A stretch of DNA of 64,000 bases, taken from positions 682,001 to 746,000 of the forward strand of contig OZ245364.1 in assembly GCA_965226545.1 (NCBI GenBank). The letters run 5' to 3'. Below the pieces are notes generated by a model that searched no databases, had not been told where the DNA came from, and saw only the letters and a program-made list of their open reading frames with translations. The stretch is from JAHRAW01 sp965226545 (GTDB lineage: Bacteria; Pseudomonadota; Gammaproteobacteria; Arenicellales; Poriferihabitantaceae). Within the stretch, counting starts at the first letter, position 1, and each line of letters begins with the position of its first letter. Positions 33,323-41,906 of this stretch are shown here, in pieces. Both the position numbers and the translations under genes were made by a program.

Positions 33323-34123
33323 TTAAAACAACGACGCGCTTAATTCATCAATCGCGCTCAGCATATCCGGGTCGTCGGTCAAGGTTTCGCAAATCGCGCC
33401 GCGGCAGGCGGCTTGCGGGGCGATGCCGTCGGCCATCAATTTTGCCGCATGCACCAACAGGCGCGTGCTGGCGCCTTCTTCGAGCCCGGCGCCTTTTAAG
33501 TTGCGCGTCATGCCGGCGTATTTAACCAGTTTGGCCGCGGTCGGCGCATCCAGATTGGATTCTTTGATAATGATGTCGGCTTCCAAATCGGGCGGCGGAT
33601 AGGCGAATTCAATCGCGACGAATCGCTGCCGCGTGCTTTGTTTTAAATCCTTCAACACGCTTTGATAGCCGGGGTTGTACGAAATCGCCAAACAAAATTC
33701 CGGCGGGGCATGCACCAACTCGCCGGTTTTTTCAATCGGCAATGCGCGGCGGTCGTCGGCCAGCGGATGAATCACCACGGTGGTGTCCTTGCGCGCCTCG
33801 ACGATTTCATCCAAATAACAAATCCCGCCGGCGCGCACCGCGCGCGTCAACGGCCCGTCGCTCCATCGAGTTTCGCCGCCGATAATTAAATACCGCCCAA
33901 CCAAATCGGCCGCGGTCAAATCATCGTGGCACGACACGGTAATTAACGGCAATTTCAATCGCCAGGCAATATGCTCGACAAACCGCGTTTTGCCGCAACC
34001 GGTCGGGCCTTTTAATAAAACCGGAATCCGATTGCGATGCGCGGCGATGAATAATTCGATTTCATTGCCTTGCGCGGCGTAATACGGTTCGCGTTGAATG
34101 CGATACGATTGAACGTCGTTCAT
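33323..34123 (-). CDS. cbbQ: CbbQ/NirQ/NorQ-type MoxR AAA+ ATPase
   Basis: 266 residues. Walker A is GPTGCGKT, Walker B is ICYLDEIVEA, followed by SYNPGYQ (sensor 1) and STRQRF. The family C-terminal domain includes TRLLVHAAKLM. CbbQ works with the von Willebrand protein CbbO as Rubisco activase; NorQ/NirQ do the same for nitric oxide reductase. The partner is not in the window. Adjacency to rpiA favours the CbbQ reading, but no Rubisco gene is visible, so NorQ remains possible. Confidence 0.8.
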   Translation of the reverse strand: MNDVQSYRIQREPYYAAQGNEIELFIAAHRNRIPVLLKGPTGCGKTRFVEHIAWRLKLPLITVSCHDDLTAADLVGRYLIIGGETRWSDGPLTRAVRAGGICYLDEIVEARKDTTVVIHPLADDRRALPIEKTGELVHAPPEFCLAISYNPGYQSVLKDLKQSTRQRFVAIEFAYPPPDLEADIIIKESNLDAPTAAKLVKYAGMTRNLKGAGLEEGASTRLLVHAAKLMADGIAPQAACRGAICETLTDDPDMLSAIDELSASLF

Positions 34124-34315
34124 GTTGGGGGGTTGGCGATTCGCTGCGGCGACGAGTCATTAAAATTAAATTGGCGTCAGTAACACCGGCGCCACTTTAC
34201 ATCAAGCATGGATGTGATTCCAGTGACAACCTGACATTGCAGGCGCGGGAAGCGCATTGTGTTTGTTGCCATCTCGCACTATCCATTGTCGTGTCGCCGG
34301 ATTAATTGCGTGTCG

Positions 34316-34343
34316 TTGACGGCGACACTCGAGGCGGGTATAT
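34316..34343 (+). promoter_or_regulatory. Candidate sigma70 promoter for the poly-C-tract gene
   Basis: TTGACG (34316-34321), 16 bases, TATATT (34338-34343). It lies 100 bases upstream of the ATG at 34444. The rest of the 320-base gap behind cbbQ shows nothing recognisable. Confidence 0.5.
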
Positions 34344-34443
34344 TGCGCTTGACAGTATGCAAGTCAAAACCGTTGGCGTCATTTACAATGCATCAATGCG
34401 CCGTGCGCAACAGTGTTGGAATGCCGACCAATTGTTTATTAAT

Positions 34444-35201
34444 ATGAACATCAACCCCGCAAAAACAAATCAAGTTTTGTGCATCGCCATGCTTGGTTGT
34501 GCATTTGTGTTGTTGAGTCAAAATGCAAATGCGCATTCCGGTGGATTGGATGCGAAGGGTTGTCATGCCGGGTCGCGTCCGTATCATTGTCATCGTGCCC
34601 CCCCCCCCCCCCCCTGAATTTTCGCAACAAGGCATCCGGCGGAACCATTCCGTTACCCGGAACGGACGAAGCATTGCGCATCCAGCGCACTTGGCGAAAC
34701 ATATGCAATTGCCCTTACAACAGAAAAAGTAACGGTCATCGTTGCGGTGCGACTTCCGCTTGGTCGCGCCCGGGCGGAGCGGAACCGTTGTGTTATGTCG
34801 AAGAGTTGCCCGGTTACACCGGTGCGCAAAAAGAAAGTTACGCGCCAAACGAAAATCGCGCAAGGGTTCCGCCGGCCAAGAATGAGGCGTTCTACTCGTC
34901 CGCTTGGTGCAAAACGCAAGGCGGCAACGCCAACGCCACAATCGCCGACGGTACACGACCGGATTGTCTGTTGCCCGACAGGGTTGTGGAGTTTGATTGG
35001 GGCGCGGGAATGAAACCGTATGAATGTGTTGGGCAAGCCCTGCACTATTCGCGGATAACCGGCAAAGACCCGGTGTGCGTATTGATTAAGAAAAACGCAA
35101 ACGACGCCAAATTTGCCAACGCGGTTCGCAAAGCGAAAAGTCCGTTGGTCGAATTGCGGTGCATGGATACAGGCGGCGCAATTATTCCTTGTCCGAATTA
35201 A
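34444..35201 (+). pseudogene. Secreted YHYH/excalibur-like protein, frame broken at a 17-C tract
   Basis: ATG 34444 starts a signal peptide (LCIAMLGCAFVLLSQNANA) followed by HSGGLDAKGCHAGSRPYHCHR, typical of small secreted Cys/His proteins. It runs into 17 consecutive C (34598-34614) and stops at the TGA 34615-34617. Another frame directly after the tract continues to 35201 with CNCPYNRKSNGHRCG, SAWSRPGGAEPLCY and PYECVGQALHYSRITGK, which looks like the missing C-terminal part. With 18 or 15 C the two halves join into one reading frame. This is either a slippage-controlled (phase-variable) gene in the off state or a homopolymer sequencing error. The biochemical role is unknown. Confidence 0.7.
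34598..34614 (+). repeat. Homopolymeric tract of 17 C inside a coding region
   Basis: Seventeen C in a row between CGTG and TGAA. It encodes a short proline run in two frames and decides whether the signal peptide is joined to the downstream domain. Confidence 0.95.
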
Positions 35202-35236
35202 CCGCCGTGGTGGACAAGACCGTCCGGCCCGGTTCA

Positions 35237-35572
35237 ATGCGCATCGCCAATTTCGATGCCGCCCTTGCGCAATTCACGGCGTATGTGTGTCGGCATTATC
35301 AACGACTGGGGATTTGCAAAGAACAAGTCGAATCGTTGGTCGCCATTTTGCACGGTTGGAAATTGGTGTTGGTTTTGCATCGCACGTTGGAAACCGAAGG
35401 GCTGGAAGCGGGCGGCGAAGTGGATGCGGCAATCCAAGACGGCGAAAATGCGATGCATTGCATTGTCGAGCAAGTTAAACAAGACGCGCGCATTACTTTA
35501 ACGGATGATGATTGCATTCAGTTGCGCATCCATCACAAATCCTTCCGAGCATATTCGCCGATAACCCATTAG
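35237..35572 (+). CDS. Hypothetical protein, helical
   Basis: 111 residues from ATG 35237; in-frame GTGs at 35207 and 35210 would add about ten residues. The sequence (MRIANFDAALAQFTAYVCRH, LVAILHGWKLVLVLHRTLE, GEVDAAIQDGENAMHCIVEQ) looks mainly alpha-helical. No signal peptide or known motif is recognised. It starts just after the stop of the preceding secreted-protein gene and could be in the same transcript. Identity not recognised. Confidence 0.4.
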   Translation: MRIANFDAALAQFTAYVCRHYQRLGICKEQVESLVAILHGWKLVLVLHRTLETEGLEAGGEVDAAIQDGENAMHCIVEQVKQDARITLTDDDCIQLRIHHKSFRAYSPITH

Positions 35573-35685
35573 AAAAATCGGCAAAGTTCCGCCCGCATCG
35601 TTTGCCGCGCCCTTGCCGCGCGCATAAGCGCATCAACGCATAAGCAAATTTATGGCGGCATTGTAAAAATTATCGCGCGGTGCAG

Positions 35686-35715
35686 GTGGCATTGGGCGCG
35701 CGGCTGTCGTATAGT
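35686..35715 (+). promoter_or_regulatory. Candidate promoter of qmoA
   Basis: GTGGCA (35686-35691), 18 bases, TATAGT (35710-35715), leaving a leader of about 40 bases before the ATG at 35764. The -10 is good; the -35 matches 4 of 6. Confidence 0.4.
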
Positions 35716-35763
35716 AAAACGCCTTGCGCCGTTGCGCATCTGACACTCGACCACTGCCACGCC

Positions 35764-37152
35764 ATGACCGCCACAAACGATTCCGCCAAGCGCGACAGTG
35801 CCGTCGCCGATGTCGCCGGCGCCGAAACCATTTTGGTGGTTGGCGGCGGCATCGCCGGGATGACGGCGGCGTTGGAGGCGGCTGAATGCGGCAAGGAGGT
35901 GGTGTTGATTGAAAAGCAACCGGCGCTCGGCGGGCGGGTGGCGCAGTTGTATAAATACTTTCCCAAACTTTGCCGCCCGACTTGCGGGCAGGAAATCAAT
36001 CAACGTCGCATCAAAGCCAATCGTCGTTTGCGGGTGATGACGATGACCGAAATCGAAAGCGTGTCCGGTGCGCCGGGCAATTACACCGCCGAGGTGATTA
36101 TCAAGCCGCGTTATGTTAATGAGAACTGCACGGCATGCGGCGATTGCGCGCGTGCGGTTAGCGCCGAGATTGACAATCCGCATAATTATCATCTCGACAA
36201 AATCAAAGCCGCGTATCTGCCGAATGACCTCGCCTATCCGCAAAGATATGTGCTCGATGAATCGATTGTCGGCACCGCGCAAGGCGAAGCCGCATTCGCC
36301 GCATGCAAATATGATGCGATTGATTTGACGATGCAGCCGCAACGCACCACGATACATTGCGGGGCGGTGATTTTTGCAACCGGCTGGACGCCGTATGACG
36401 CCGCCAAGATTCAACCGTATGGTTACGGACGATGCGCCAATGTCGTCACCAATGTCGAGTTCGAGCGGATGTTGGATGAACGCGGCCCAACCGGCGGAAA
36501 ATTATTGCGCACCGACGGCAAACCGGCCAAGGACATCGCCTTTATCCAATGCGCCGGCTCGCGCGACCGCAATCATCTTGCGCATTGTTCGCGGATTTGT
36601 TGCATGGCGTCGCTGAAACAAAGCGCGTGCGTCGGCGAACTGTACGGCGACGATGCGGAAGTGAAATCGACCATCTATTACATCGACATCCGCACGATTG
36701 ACAGATTCGAAGATTTCGAACGCAAGGTGCGCGATGATGCGCGTGTGCATTTCATCAAATCCAAAGTCGCGTCGGTCGAGCAGGACGCCGACGGCAATCC
36801 GGTCGTGCACGGCGTCGATACGCACGGCTATCAACGCTATGCCAATGCGCATGATTTGGTGGTGCTGGCGATTGGCATGCAGCCGAGCGTCGATGTCGGC
36901 GCGATTACCCGCGGGGCGGTGACGCTCGATGCAAGCGGGTTTGTCGAGTTGGGCGGGGTTCAAAGCGGCGGCAGTGCAAATAACAGTAACAGTGACAGTG
37001 ACGGTGTCAGCAACGACAGCGTCAACGGCAACGGCATCTTCGCGGCCGGTTGCGCCGCCAATGCATTGGATGTCAATCGCTCGGTGCAAGGCGCAACCGC
37101 GGCCGCGTTGCGGGCGATACAAGTGGTCAACCGCGTCTCGTCAGCCTCATGA
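35764..37152 (+). CDS. qmoA: Quinone-interacting membrane-bound oxidoreductase subunit A (HdrA-like flavoprotein)
   Basis: A 462-residue FAD protein related to HdrA. It shows VVGGGIAGMTAALEAAECGK, LGGRVAQLYKYFPK, CRPTCGQEIN, the CTACGDC cysteine group, YLPNDLAYPQRYVLDES and a C-terminal FAD motif (GIFAAGCAAN). QmoA/B pass electrons between APS reductase and the quinone pool; in sulfur oxidisers the flow is from sulfite/AMP oxidation. An N/S/D/G run near the C-terminus comes from hexamer repeats at 36964-37035. Start ATG 35764; the upstream open frame is ignored. The stop overlaps the qmoB ATG (ATGA). Confidence 0.92.
   Translation: MTATNDSAKRDSAVADVAGAETILVVGGGIAGMTAALEAAECGKEVVLIEKQPALGGRVAQLYKYFPKLCRPTCGQEINQRRIKANRRLRVMTMTEIESVSGAPGNYTAEVIIKPRYVNENCTACGDCARAVSAEIDNPHNYHLDKIKAAYLPNDLAYPQRYVLDESIVGTAQGEAAFAACKYDAIDLTMQPQRTTIHCGAVIFATGWTPYDAAKIQPYGYGRCANVVTNVEFERMLDERGPTGGKLLRTDGKPAKDIAFIQCAGSRDRNHLAHCSRICCMASLKQSACVGELYGDDAEVKSTIYYIDIRTIDRFEDFERKVRDDARVHFIKSKVASVEQDADGNPVVHGVDTHGYQRYANAHDLVVLAIGMQPSVDVGAITRGAVTLDASGFVELGGVQSGGSANNSNSDSDGVSNDSVNGNGIFAAGCAANALDVNRSVQGATAAALRAIQVVNRVSSAS
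36964..37035 (+). repeat. In-frame hexamer array in qmoA
   Basis: Twelve six-base units: agcggc ggcagt gcaaat, aacagt aacagt gacagt, gacggt gtcagc aacgac, agcgtc aacggc aacggc. It encodes SGGSANNSNSDSDG-type sequence between the last beta-strand and the conserved GIFAAG motif. Confidence 0.9.
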
Positions 37153-39467
37153 ATCAAACCAACGGTGAAACCAAATTCGGCGCGTATTTATGCACCGGCT
37201 GCGGGCTTGGCGCGCGGTTGGATTTCGACCAACTGCGCGGCATCGCCGAGAAAAACGGCGCCGCGCAAGTGCAGGTGCATGAGCATCTGTGCAGCCGCGC
37301 CGGTGTCGATAAAATCCGCACCGACATCGCGCAAGGCACCACCCACGCAATCATCGCGGCCTGTTCGCGGCGCGCCAAAACCGAAGCGTTTCATTTTGGC
37401 GAAGCCGCCGTTGCGCGCGTCAATTTGCGCGAAGGCGTGATTTGGACTCAGCCGGATAATGATGATGCGCGCGAGACCACGCAGGAAATGGCGGATGATT
37501 ATTTGCGCATGGGTTGCGCCGAAATTAAATTCATGCGCCAACCCCAACCGAGCGGTGAATCGCACGGCAATCGACGCGTCTTGGTGGTCGGCGGCGGCGT
37601 CAGCGGGTTGACCGCGGCCATCGAAACTGCGCGCGCCGGGTATGAAGTGTTGTTGGTCGAGAAGACCGCGCAACTCGGCGGTTGGGTCGCCGGCTTGCAT
37701 CGTCGCCTGCCGTATCGCGAGCCGTATGATGCGCCGGTCGATAATGATGTCGATGCATTAATCGCGGCAGTCGAAAGCGACGCCAACATCAGCATTTATC
37801 GCAACGCCTCGATAACGCGCACCAGCGGCGCGCCCGGCGGCTTCACGGTCGACATCGCGCAAGACGGCAACACCCTCACCGAAAACATCGGCGCGATTGT
37901 GCAAGCCAGCGGCTTTGCGCGATACGACGCCAATCACTTGAGCGAATTTTCCTATCGCGAATGCGCCGATGTCATCGACCAAACCGAACTCGAAACGCTC
38001 GCCAAACAGGCGCAAGGCGGCGCGATTAAACGCCCGTCGGACGGTCGCATCGTGCGCGACGTGGTGTTTGTGCAATGCGCCGGACAACGTTCGCAACAAC
38101 CCGGGCATTTGCCGTATTGCTCCGGCTATTGTTGCAATGTCAGCATCAAGCAGGCGTTGTATTTTAAGGAGTCCAACCCGGACATCGACGCCAATGTGAT
38201 TTACACCGACTTGCGCACGCCCGGCAACGGCGAAGATTTTTATCGCGCCGCGCAACAACAAGGCGTGCTGTTTACCAACGGCAAAGTGCAGCGCGTTGTG
38301 GCCGGCGACGACGGACAATTGCAAGTGCAATTCCATGACAACATTCTGAATCAAGACGCGCACATCGGCGCGGATTTGGTGGTGCTGGCGACCGGACAAG
38401 TGCCGAACTCAGGCGTCGATATCGCCGAGGTTGGCGATGGCGATAAGGTTGGTGATGACAATGTCGTTGGCGACGGTGACGGTGCCGGTAAAAGCAACGG
38501 TAACAGTAACAGTGACAGTGCAAGTCACAACGACAACCCCGCCGGACAAATCCGCGTGTCGGTCGAATCGATACTCAATTTGGATTATCGGCAGGGCGCG
38601 GATTTGCCGCATCTTAAGCACGGCTTTAGCGATTCGCATTTTTTATGCTTTCCGTATGAAACCCGTCGCACCGGCATTTACGCCTGCGGCCCGGTGCGGC
38701 GTCCGATGGATATTGTGCAATCGACCGAAGATGCAACCGGCGCGGCCTTGAAGGCGATTCAATCGATTGAAAACGCCGCGCACGGTCGCGCCGCGCATCC
38801 GCGTTCGGGCGATTTGTCGTTCCCCACTTTCCGCCGCGAAGGTTGCACGCAATGCAAACGATGCACGGTCGAATGTCCGTTCGGTGCCATCGACGAAGAC
38901 GAAGAGCGCTATCCAAAATTTAACGAAGCGCGTTGCCGACGTTGCGGCACCTGCATGGGCGCGTGTCCGGTGCGGGTGATTTCATTCGAAAATTATTCGG
39001 TCGACACCGTCGGTCAACAAATTAAGGATATCGACATGCCGGATGAATTCGATGAAAAGCCGCGCATCTTGGTGTTGGCTTGCGAAAACGACGCCTATCC
39101 GGCGTTGGATATGGCCGCGCATCGACGCATCGAATACAACGCCTTCGTGCGCGTGATTCCGATTCGCTGTTTGGGCTCGGTCAATTTGATTTGGATAACC
39201 GACGCATTAAACGCCGGCTTCGACGGCATTATGTTAATGGGTTGCAAAACCGGCGAAGATTATCAATGCCACTTCGTCACCGGCTCGGCCTTGGCGCATG
39301 AACGCATGAGCAAAATCGACGACTCGCTCGAGCAACTGCAGTTGGAACCCGAACGGGTATGCACCCACGAAGTCGAAATCACCGACATCACGCGCGCGCC
39401 GCGGTTAATTAATGAATACGCCGCCAAGATTGACGCGATTGGAATGAATCCGTTTAAGGGGTTTTGA
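37149..39467 (+). CDS. qmoB: Quinone-interacting oxidoreductase subunit B (HdrA-MvhD fusion)
   Basis: 772 residues. Order of parts: an N-terminal CTGCG cysteine motif; an FAD domain (VVGGGVSGLTAAIETARAG, about 140); QCAGQRSQ and CSGYCCNVSIKQAL; a dicluster ferredoxin (CTQCKRCTVECPFGAID and CRRCGTCMGACPVRVI); and a C-terminal MvhD-like [2Fe-2S]-type domain (VLACENDAYPALD, IPIRCLGSVN, MGCKTGEDYQCHFVTG). This is the QmoB architecture. A G/D/N/S-rich insert at about residues 428-463 is encoded by hexamer repeats (38430-38537). Cytoplasmic, working with QmoA and, here, HdrC and HdrB. Confidence 0.93.
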   Translation: MNQTNGETKFGAYLCTGCGLGARLDFDQLRGIAEKNGAAQVQVHEHLCSRAGVDKIRTDIAQGTTHAIIAACSRRAKTEAFHFGEAAVARVNLREGVIWTQPDNDDARETTQEMADDYLRMGCAEIKFMRQPQPSGESHGNRRVLVVGGGVSGLTAAIETARAGYEVLLVEKTAQLGGWVAGLHRRLPYREPYDAPVDNDVDALIAAVESDANISIYRNASITRTSGAPGGFTVDIAQDGNTLTENIGAIVQASGFARYDANHLSEFSYRECADVIDQTELETLAKQAQGGAIKRPSDGRIVRDVVFVQCAGQRSQQPGHLPYCSGYCCNVSIKQALYFKESNPDIDANVIYTDLRTPGNGEDFYRAAQQQGVLFTNGKVQRVVAGDDGQLQVQFHDNILNQDAHIGADLVVLATGQVPNSGVDIAEVGDGDKVGDDNVVGDGDGAGKSNGNSNSDSASHNDNPAGQIRVSVESILNLDYRQGADLPHLKHGFSDSHFLCFPYETRRTGIYACGPVRRPMDIVQSTEDATGAALKAIQSIENAAHGRAAHPRSGDLSFPTFRREGCTQCKRCTVECPFGAIDEDEERYPKFNEARCRRCGTCMGACPVRVISFENYSVDTVGQQIKDIDMPDEFDEKPRILVLACENDAYPALDMAAHRRIEYNAFVRVIPIRCLGSVNLIWITDALNAGFDGIMLMGCKTGEDYQCHFVTGSALAHERMSKIDDSLEQLQLEPERVCTHEVEITDITRAPRLINEYAAKIDAIGMNPFKGF
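38430..38537 (+). repeat. In-frame hexamer repeats in qmoB
   Basis: Diverged gttggc/gatggc/gacggt units, then aacggt, aacagt, aacagt, gacagt, encoding VGDGDKVGDDNVVGDGDG and SNGNSNSDS-like runs. Similar in wording to the array in qmoA. Confidence 0.8.
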
Positions 39468-39580
39468 CGGCGGCGGACGCTTTATCATCGACGTCGACGT
39501 CGATGTTGATGTCAGTGTCAATGTGATTTGCGATTTGCGATTTGCGATAGGTCACTTTACCCACACAAAATTTGTTAATA

Positions 39581-39880
39581 ATGAACGAAAAAGTTAAACC
39601 GTACGAAGACGCTTATCAATACAACATTCGCGCGTATACCATTCCGGATGGCGTCGGGTATGGCGGATGCGGCGTCGGTTGGATTGAGTTGGACGATGAC
39701 GGCTTTGTCGTCAAAATGCGTTATGCAAAACATTTGCACGCCGAAGGCTCGACCGAACAAAATGTCGAATTGCCGATGACGCACGACAGCGAATTGGGCG
39801 ACCGCATGATGGCCGACGGTCGGTTGCGGATTTTTTGCACCTTCAGTTGTTGGCAGGCGTGCATTCCGATTCCGCATTGA
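39581..39880 (+). CDS. Hypothetical 99-residue protein in the qmo-hdr locus
   Basis: ATG 39581; 99 residues with VGYGGCGVGWIELDDDGFVVKMRYAK in the middle and two Cys near the end (CTFSCWQACIPIPH). No signal peptide or membrane helix. Not recognised. It lies 113 bases after qmoB, across a repeat-like stretch with three gatttgc copies (about 39525-39548), and 9 bases before the methyltransferase gene. It may therefore belong with that gene rather than with qmo. Confidence 0.5.
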   Translation: MNEKVKPYEDAYQYNIRAYTIPDGVGYGGCGVGWIELDDDGFVVKMRYAKHLHAEGSTEQNVELPMTHDSELGDRMMADGRLRIFCTFSCWQACIPIPH

Positions 39881-39889
39881 GTCGAGCCG

Positions 39890-41134
39890 ATGCCGACCAA
39901 ACAATCGCTGCACAACCGCACGCTGTTTACCGGCGACAACCTGCCGATTTTGCGCGGCATGAACTGCGACAGCGTTGATTTAATTTATCTCGATCCGCCG
40001 TTTAATTCCAACAAACATTATTCCGCGCCGGTCGGCAGCCAAGCGGCCGGCGCCGAGTTTAAGGATGCGTGGAATCTTTCCGACGAAGACGAAGCCTGGC
40101 ATGCGGCGTTAAAATCGCATCATCCAAAACTCTATGCAATCATCGATGCAGCCGGGGCGGTCGGCGGCAAGGGCGATAAATCGTATTTGATTTACATGGC
40201 GGTGCGGGTGTTGGAGATGTGGCGGGTGTTGCGCGACAACGGTTCCATTTATCTGCATTGCGACCCGACGATGAGTCACGGGTTGAAACTGTTGATGGAC
40301 GCCATCTTCGGCAAGAAAAATTTTCGCAATGAAATTGTCTGGCATTACTACAACAAATTCGGCGCCGGGCGTCGCGTGTTTGGGCGCAACTATGACCAAA
40401 TTCTGTTTTACAGCAAGGGTGCAAACTATCCTTTCGACCCGCCGCGCGAACTGCGCGACAAACCGGTCAGGCAATTGCAGCGTGAAAATGTCGACGGCGT
40501 GTTAAAAAACAAGCGCGGCGCGGACGGCAAAGTGCTGTATCGAACCGTCACCGACAAAAAGGTTGACGCCGTATGGCGCATACCGTGCGTGCAGCCGGCG
40601 TCGAAAACCTACACCGGCTATCCGACGCAAAAACCGCTGGCGTTGCTGTTGCGAATCATCGCGGCTTCGTGCGAAGACGGCGGCGTGGTGTTGGATCCAT
40701 TTTGCGGATGCGCGACCACTTGCATCGCCGCCGAGATGTCCAACCGACATTGGATTGGCATCGATGTCAGCCCGAAGGCGCTCGAGTTGGTGCATGCGCG
40801 CATTCGTCGTGAAGTGCTTGGCGAAGGTTTTGTGTTTACCGGCAAAGTCATCCACCGCACCGACATCCCGCATCGCACCGACATCCCGCGCAACACGATG
40901 AGCCGCGCGAAGATGATGAAAATGCTTTACGGCAATCAAGCGGGCAAATGCAACGGTTGCGGCATCCACTTCCCGCTGGAAAATTTCGAGCGCGATCATA
41001 TTGTGCCGAGCAGCATTGGCGGCGCCGACATCGTCGAGAACTATCAACTGCTGTGCGGTCGTTGCAACCGAATTAAAGGTGACCGTACAATGGAATATCT
41101 CAAAGTGCGGTTGCAGGAAGCCAAGCGCGCTTGA
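39890..41134 (+). CDS. Beta-class DNA methyltransferase fused to HNH domain (third, divergent copy)
   Basis: 414 residues with the same architecture as the pair at 23-26 kb: DPPFNSNKHYSAP, LHCDPTMSHGLKLLMD, NEIVWHYYNKFG, YPTQKPLALLLRII, DPFCGCATTC, then an HNH domain (CNGCGIHFP, ERDHIVP, LLCGRCNRIKGDR). Sequence identity to the other two is clearly lower across the gene. Two 18-bp copies (40853-40888) encode HRTDIP twice just before the HNH domain. The gene sits inside the qmoAB-hdrCB block, with qmoB upstream and hdrC downstream. Confidence 0.85.
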   Translation: MPTKQSLHNRTLFTGDNLPILRGMNCDSVDLIYLDPPFNSNKHYSAPVGSQAAGAEFKDAWNLSDEDEAWHAALKSHHPKLYAIIDAAGAVGGKGDKSYLIYMAVRVLEMWRVLRDNGSIYLHCDPTMSHGLKLLMDAIFGKKNFRNEIVWHYYNKFGAGRRVFGRNYDQILFYSKGANYPFDPPRELRDKPVRQLQRENVDGVLKNKRGADGKVLYRTVTDKKVDAVWRIPCVQPASKTYTGYPTQKPLALLLRIIAASCEDGGVVLDPFCGCATTCIAAEMSNRHWIGIDVSPKALELVHARIRREVLGEGFVFTGKVIHRTDIPHRTDIPRNTMSRAKMMKMLYGNQAGKCNGCGIHFPLENFERDHIVPSSIGGADIVENYQLLCGRCNRIKGDRTMEYLKVRLQEAKRA

Positions 41135-41255
41135 TGGCTTTTGAATGAGTCGAATCGAATGTATCCGCGGCGGCGTAATTTTGCTACGATGAAAACCTCG
41201 TTGCGATAGTCGCACACTAATCGCACATCAACTGATTGCCAATTGCACTAATCGA

Positions 41256-41897
41256 ATGAACACGCAAGCCGCCACCGCCGCCCCTTCGCCGGTTGAAAAA
41301 TACCGCAACAACTTCCTGCGCGAAGTCGAGACGCATGTCGAAGACGGTGAGTGGATTAAGATGTGCATGCAGTGCGGCGTGTGTTCCGGGTCGTGTCCGT
41401 TGGGCGATGCGTGGACGCATCCGCCGCAGGAGTTGTTTATGATGATACGCGCCGGGCAGCGTGACGAAGTGTTGCGTTCGGATTCGATGTGGATGTGCAC
41501 TTCGTGCTACAACTGCATCACGCGTTGTCCGCGCGGCTTGCCGATAACCCACATCATGCACGGTTTGGCAAATTACGCCAATCGACTCGGGCTTGCGCCG
41601 AAGATGAATCCGACGCGGAAATTTGCCAAAATTTTTTGGGATAACATCGCCGCCACTGGACGCGTCAACGAAACCAAACTGTCGATTAAACTTTATTTTA
41701 TGGATGGTTTGTTGAGCGGCATCAAACGCGCATTTGCAATGCGCAATGTTGGGCTGGGGATGTTGCGCACCGGGCGACTCAATCCGTTCGCCTTGTTTCG
41801 TCAAGGCGGCATCAAACACAAGCGCGAACTGCATTCGATTCTCGCCAAGGCGCATGAAATCGAAAACCGTCGCAAAGGCTATTCATCCAAACCATAG
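41256..41897 (+). CDS. hdrC: Heterodisulfide reductase subunit C-like iron-sulfur protein
   Basis: 213 residues with two [4Fe-4S] motifs, CMQCGVCSGSCP and CTSCYNCITRCP, spaced as in HdrC. The rest is helical without membrane segments, so this is the soluble HdrC form rather than the membrane-bound QmoC. In some sulfate reducers and sulfur oxidisers HdrBC takes the place of QmoC. hdrB starts 9 bases downstream with a strong ribosome site (GGGGGCG). The gene is separated from qmoB by 1.8 kb of inserted genes. Confidence 0.9.
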   Translation: MNTQAATAAPSPVEKYRNNFLREVETHVEDGEWIKMCMQCGVCSGSCPLGDAWTHPPQELFMMIRAGQRDEVLRSDSMWMCTSCYNCITRCPRGLPITHIMHGLANYANRLGLAPKMNPTRKFAKIFWDNIAATGRVNETKLSIKLYFMDGLLSGIKRAFAMRNVGLGMLRTGRLNPFALFRQGGIKHKRELHSILAKAHEIENRRKGYSSKP

Positions 41898-41906
41898 GGG
41901 GCGATT

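Noticed and set aside
34124..34443. tRNA or small RNA gene in the gap behind cbbQ
   Set aside because: No cloverleaf or CCA end could be built; only a promoter-like pair is visible.
39581..41134. A separate restriction endonuclease next to the methyltransferase genes
   Set aside because: The only neighbour is a 99-residue protein with no nuclease motif; the HNH domain in the methyltransferase itself is the only nuclease candidate.
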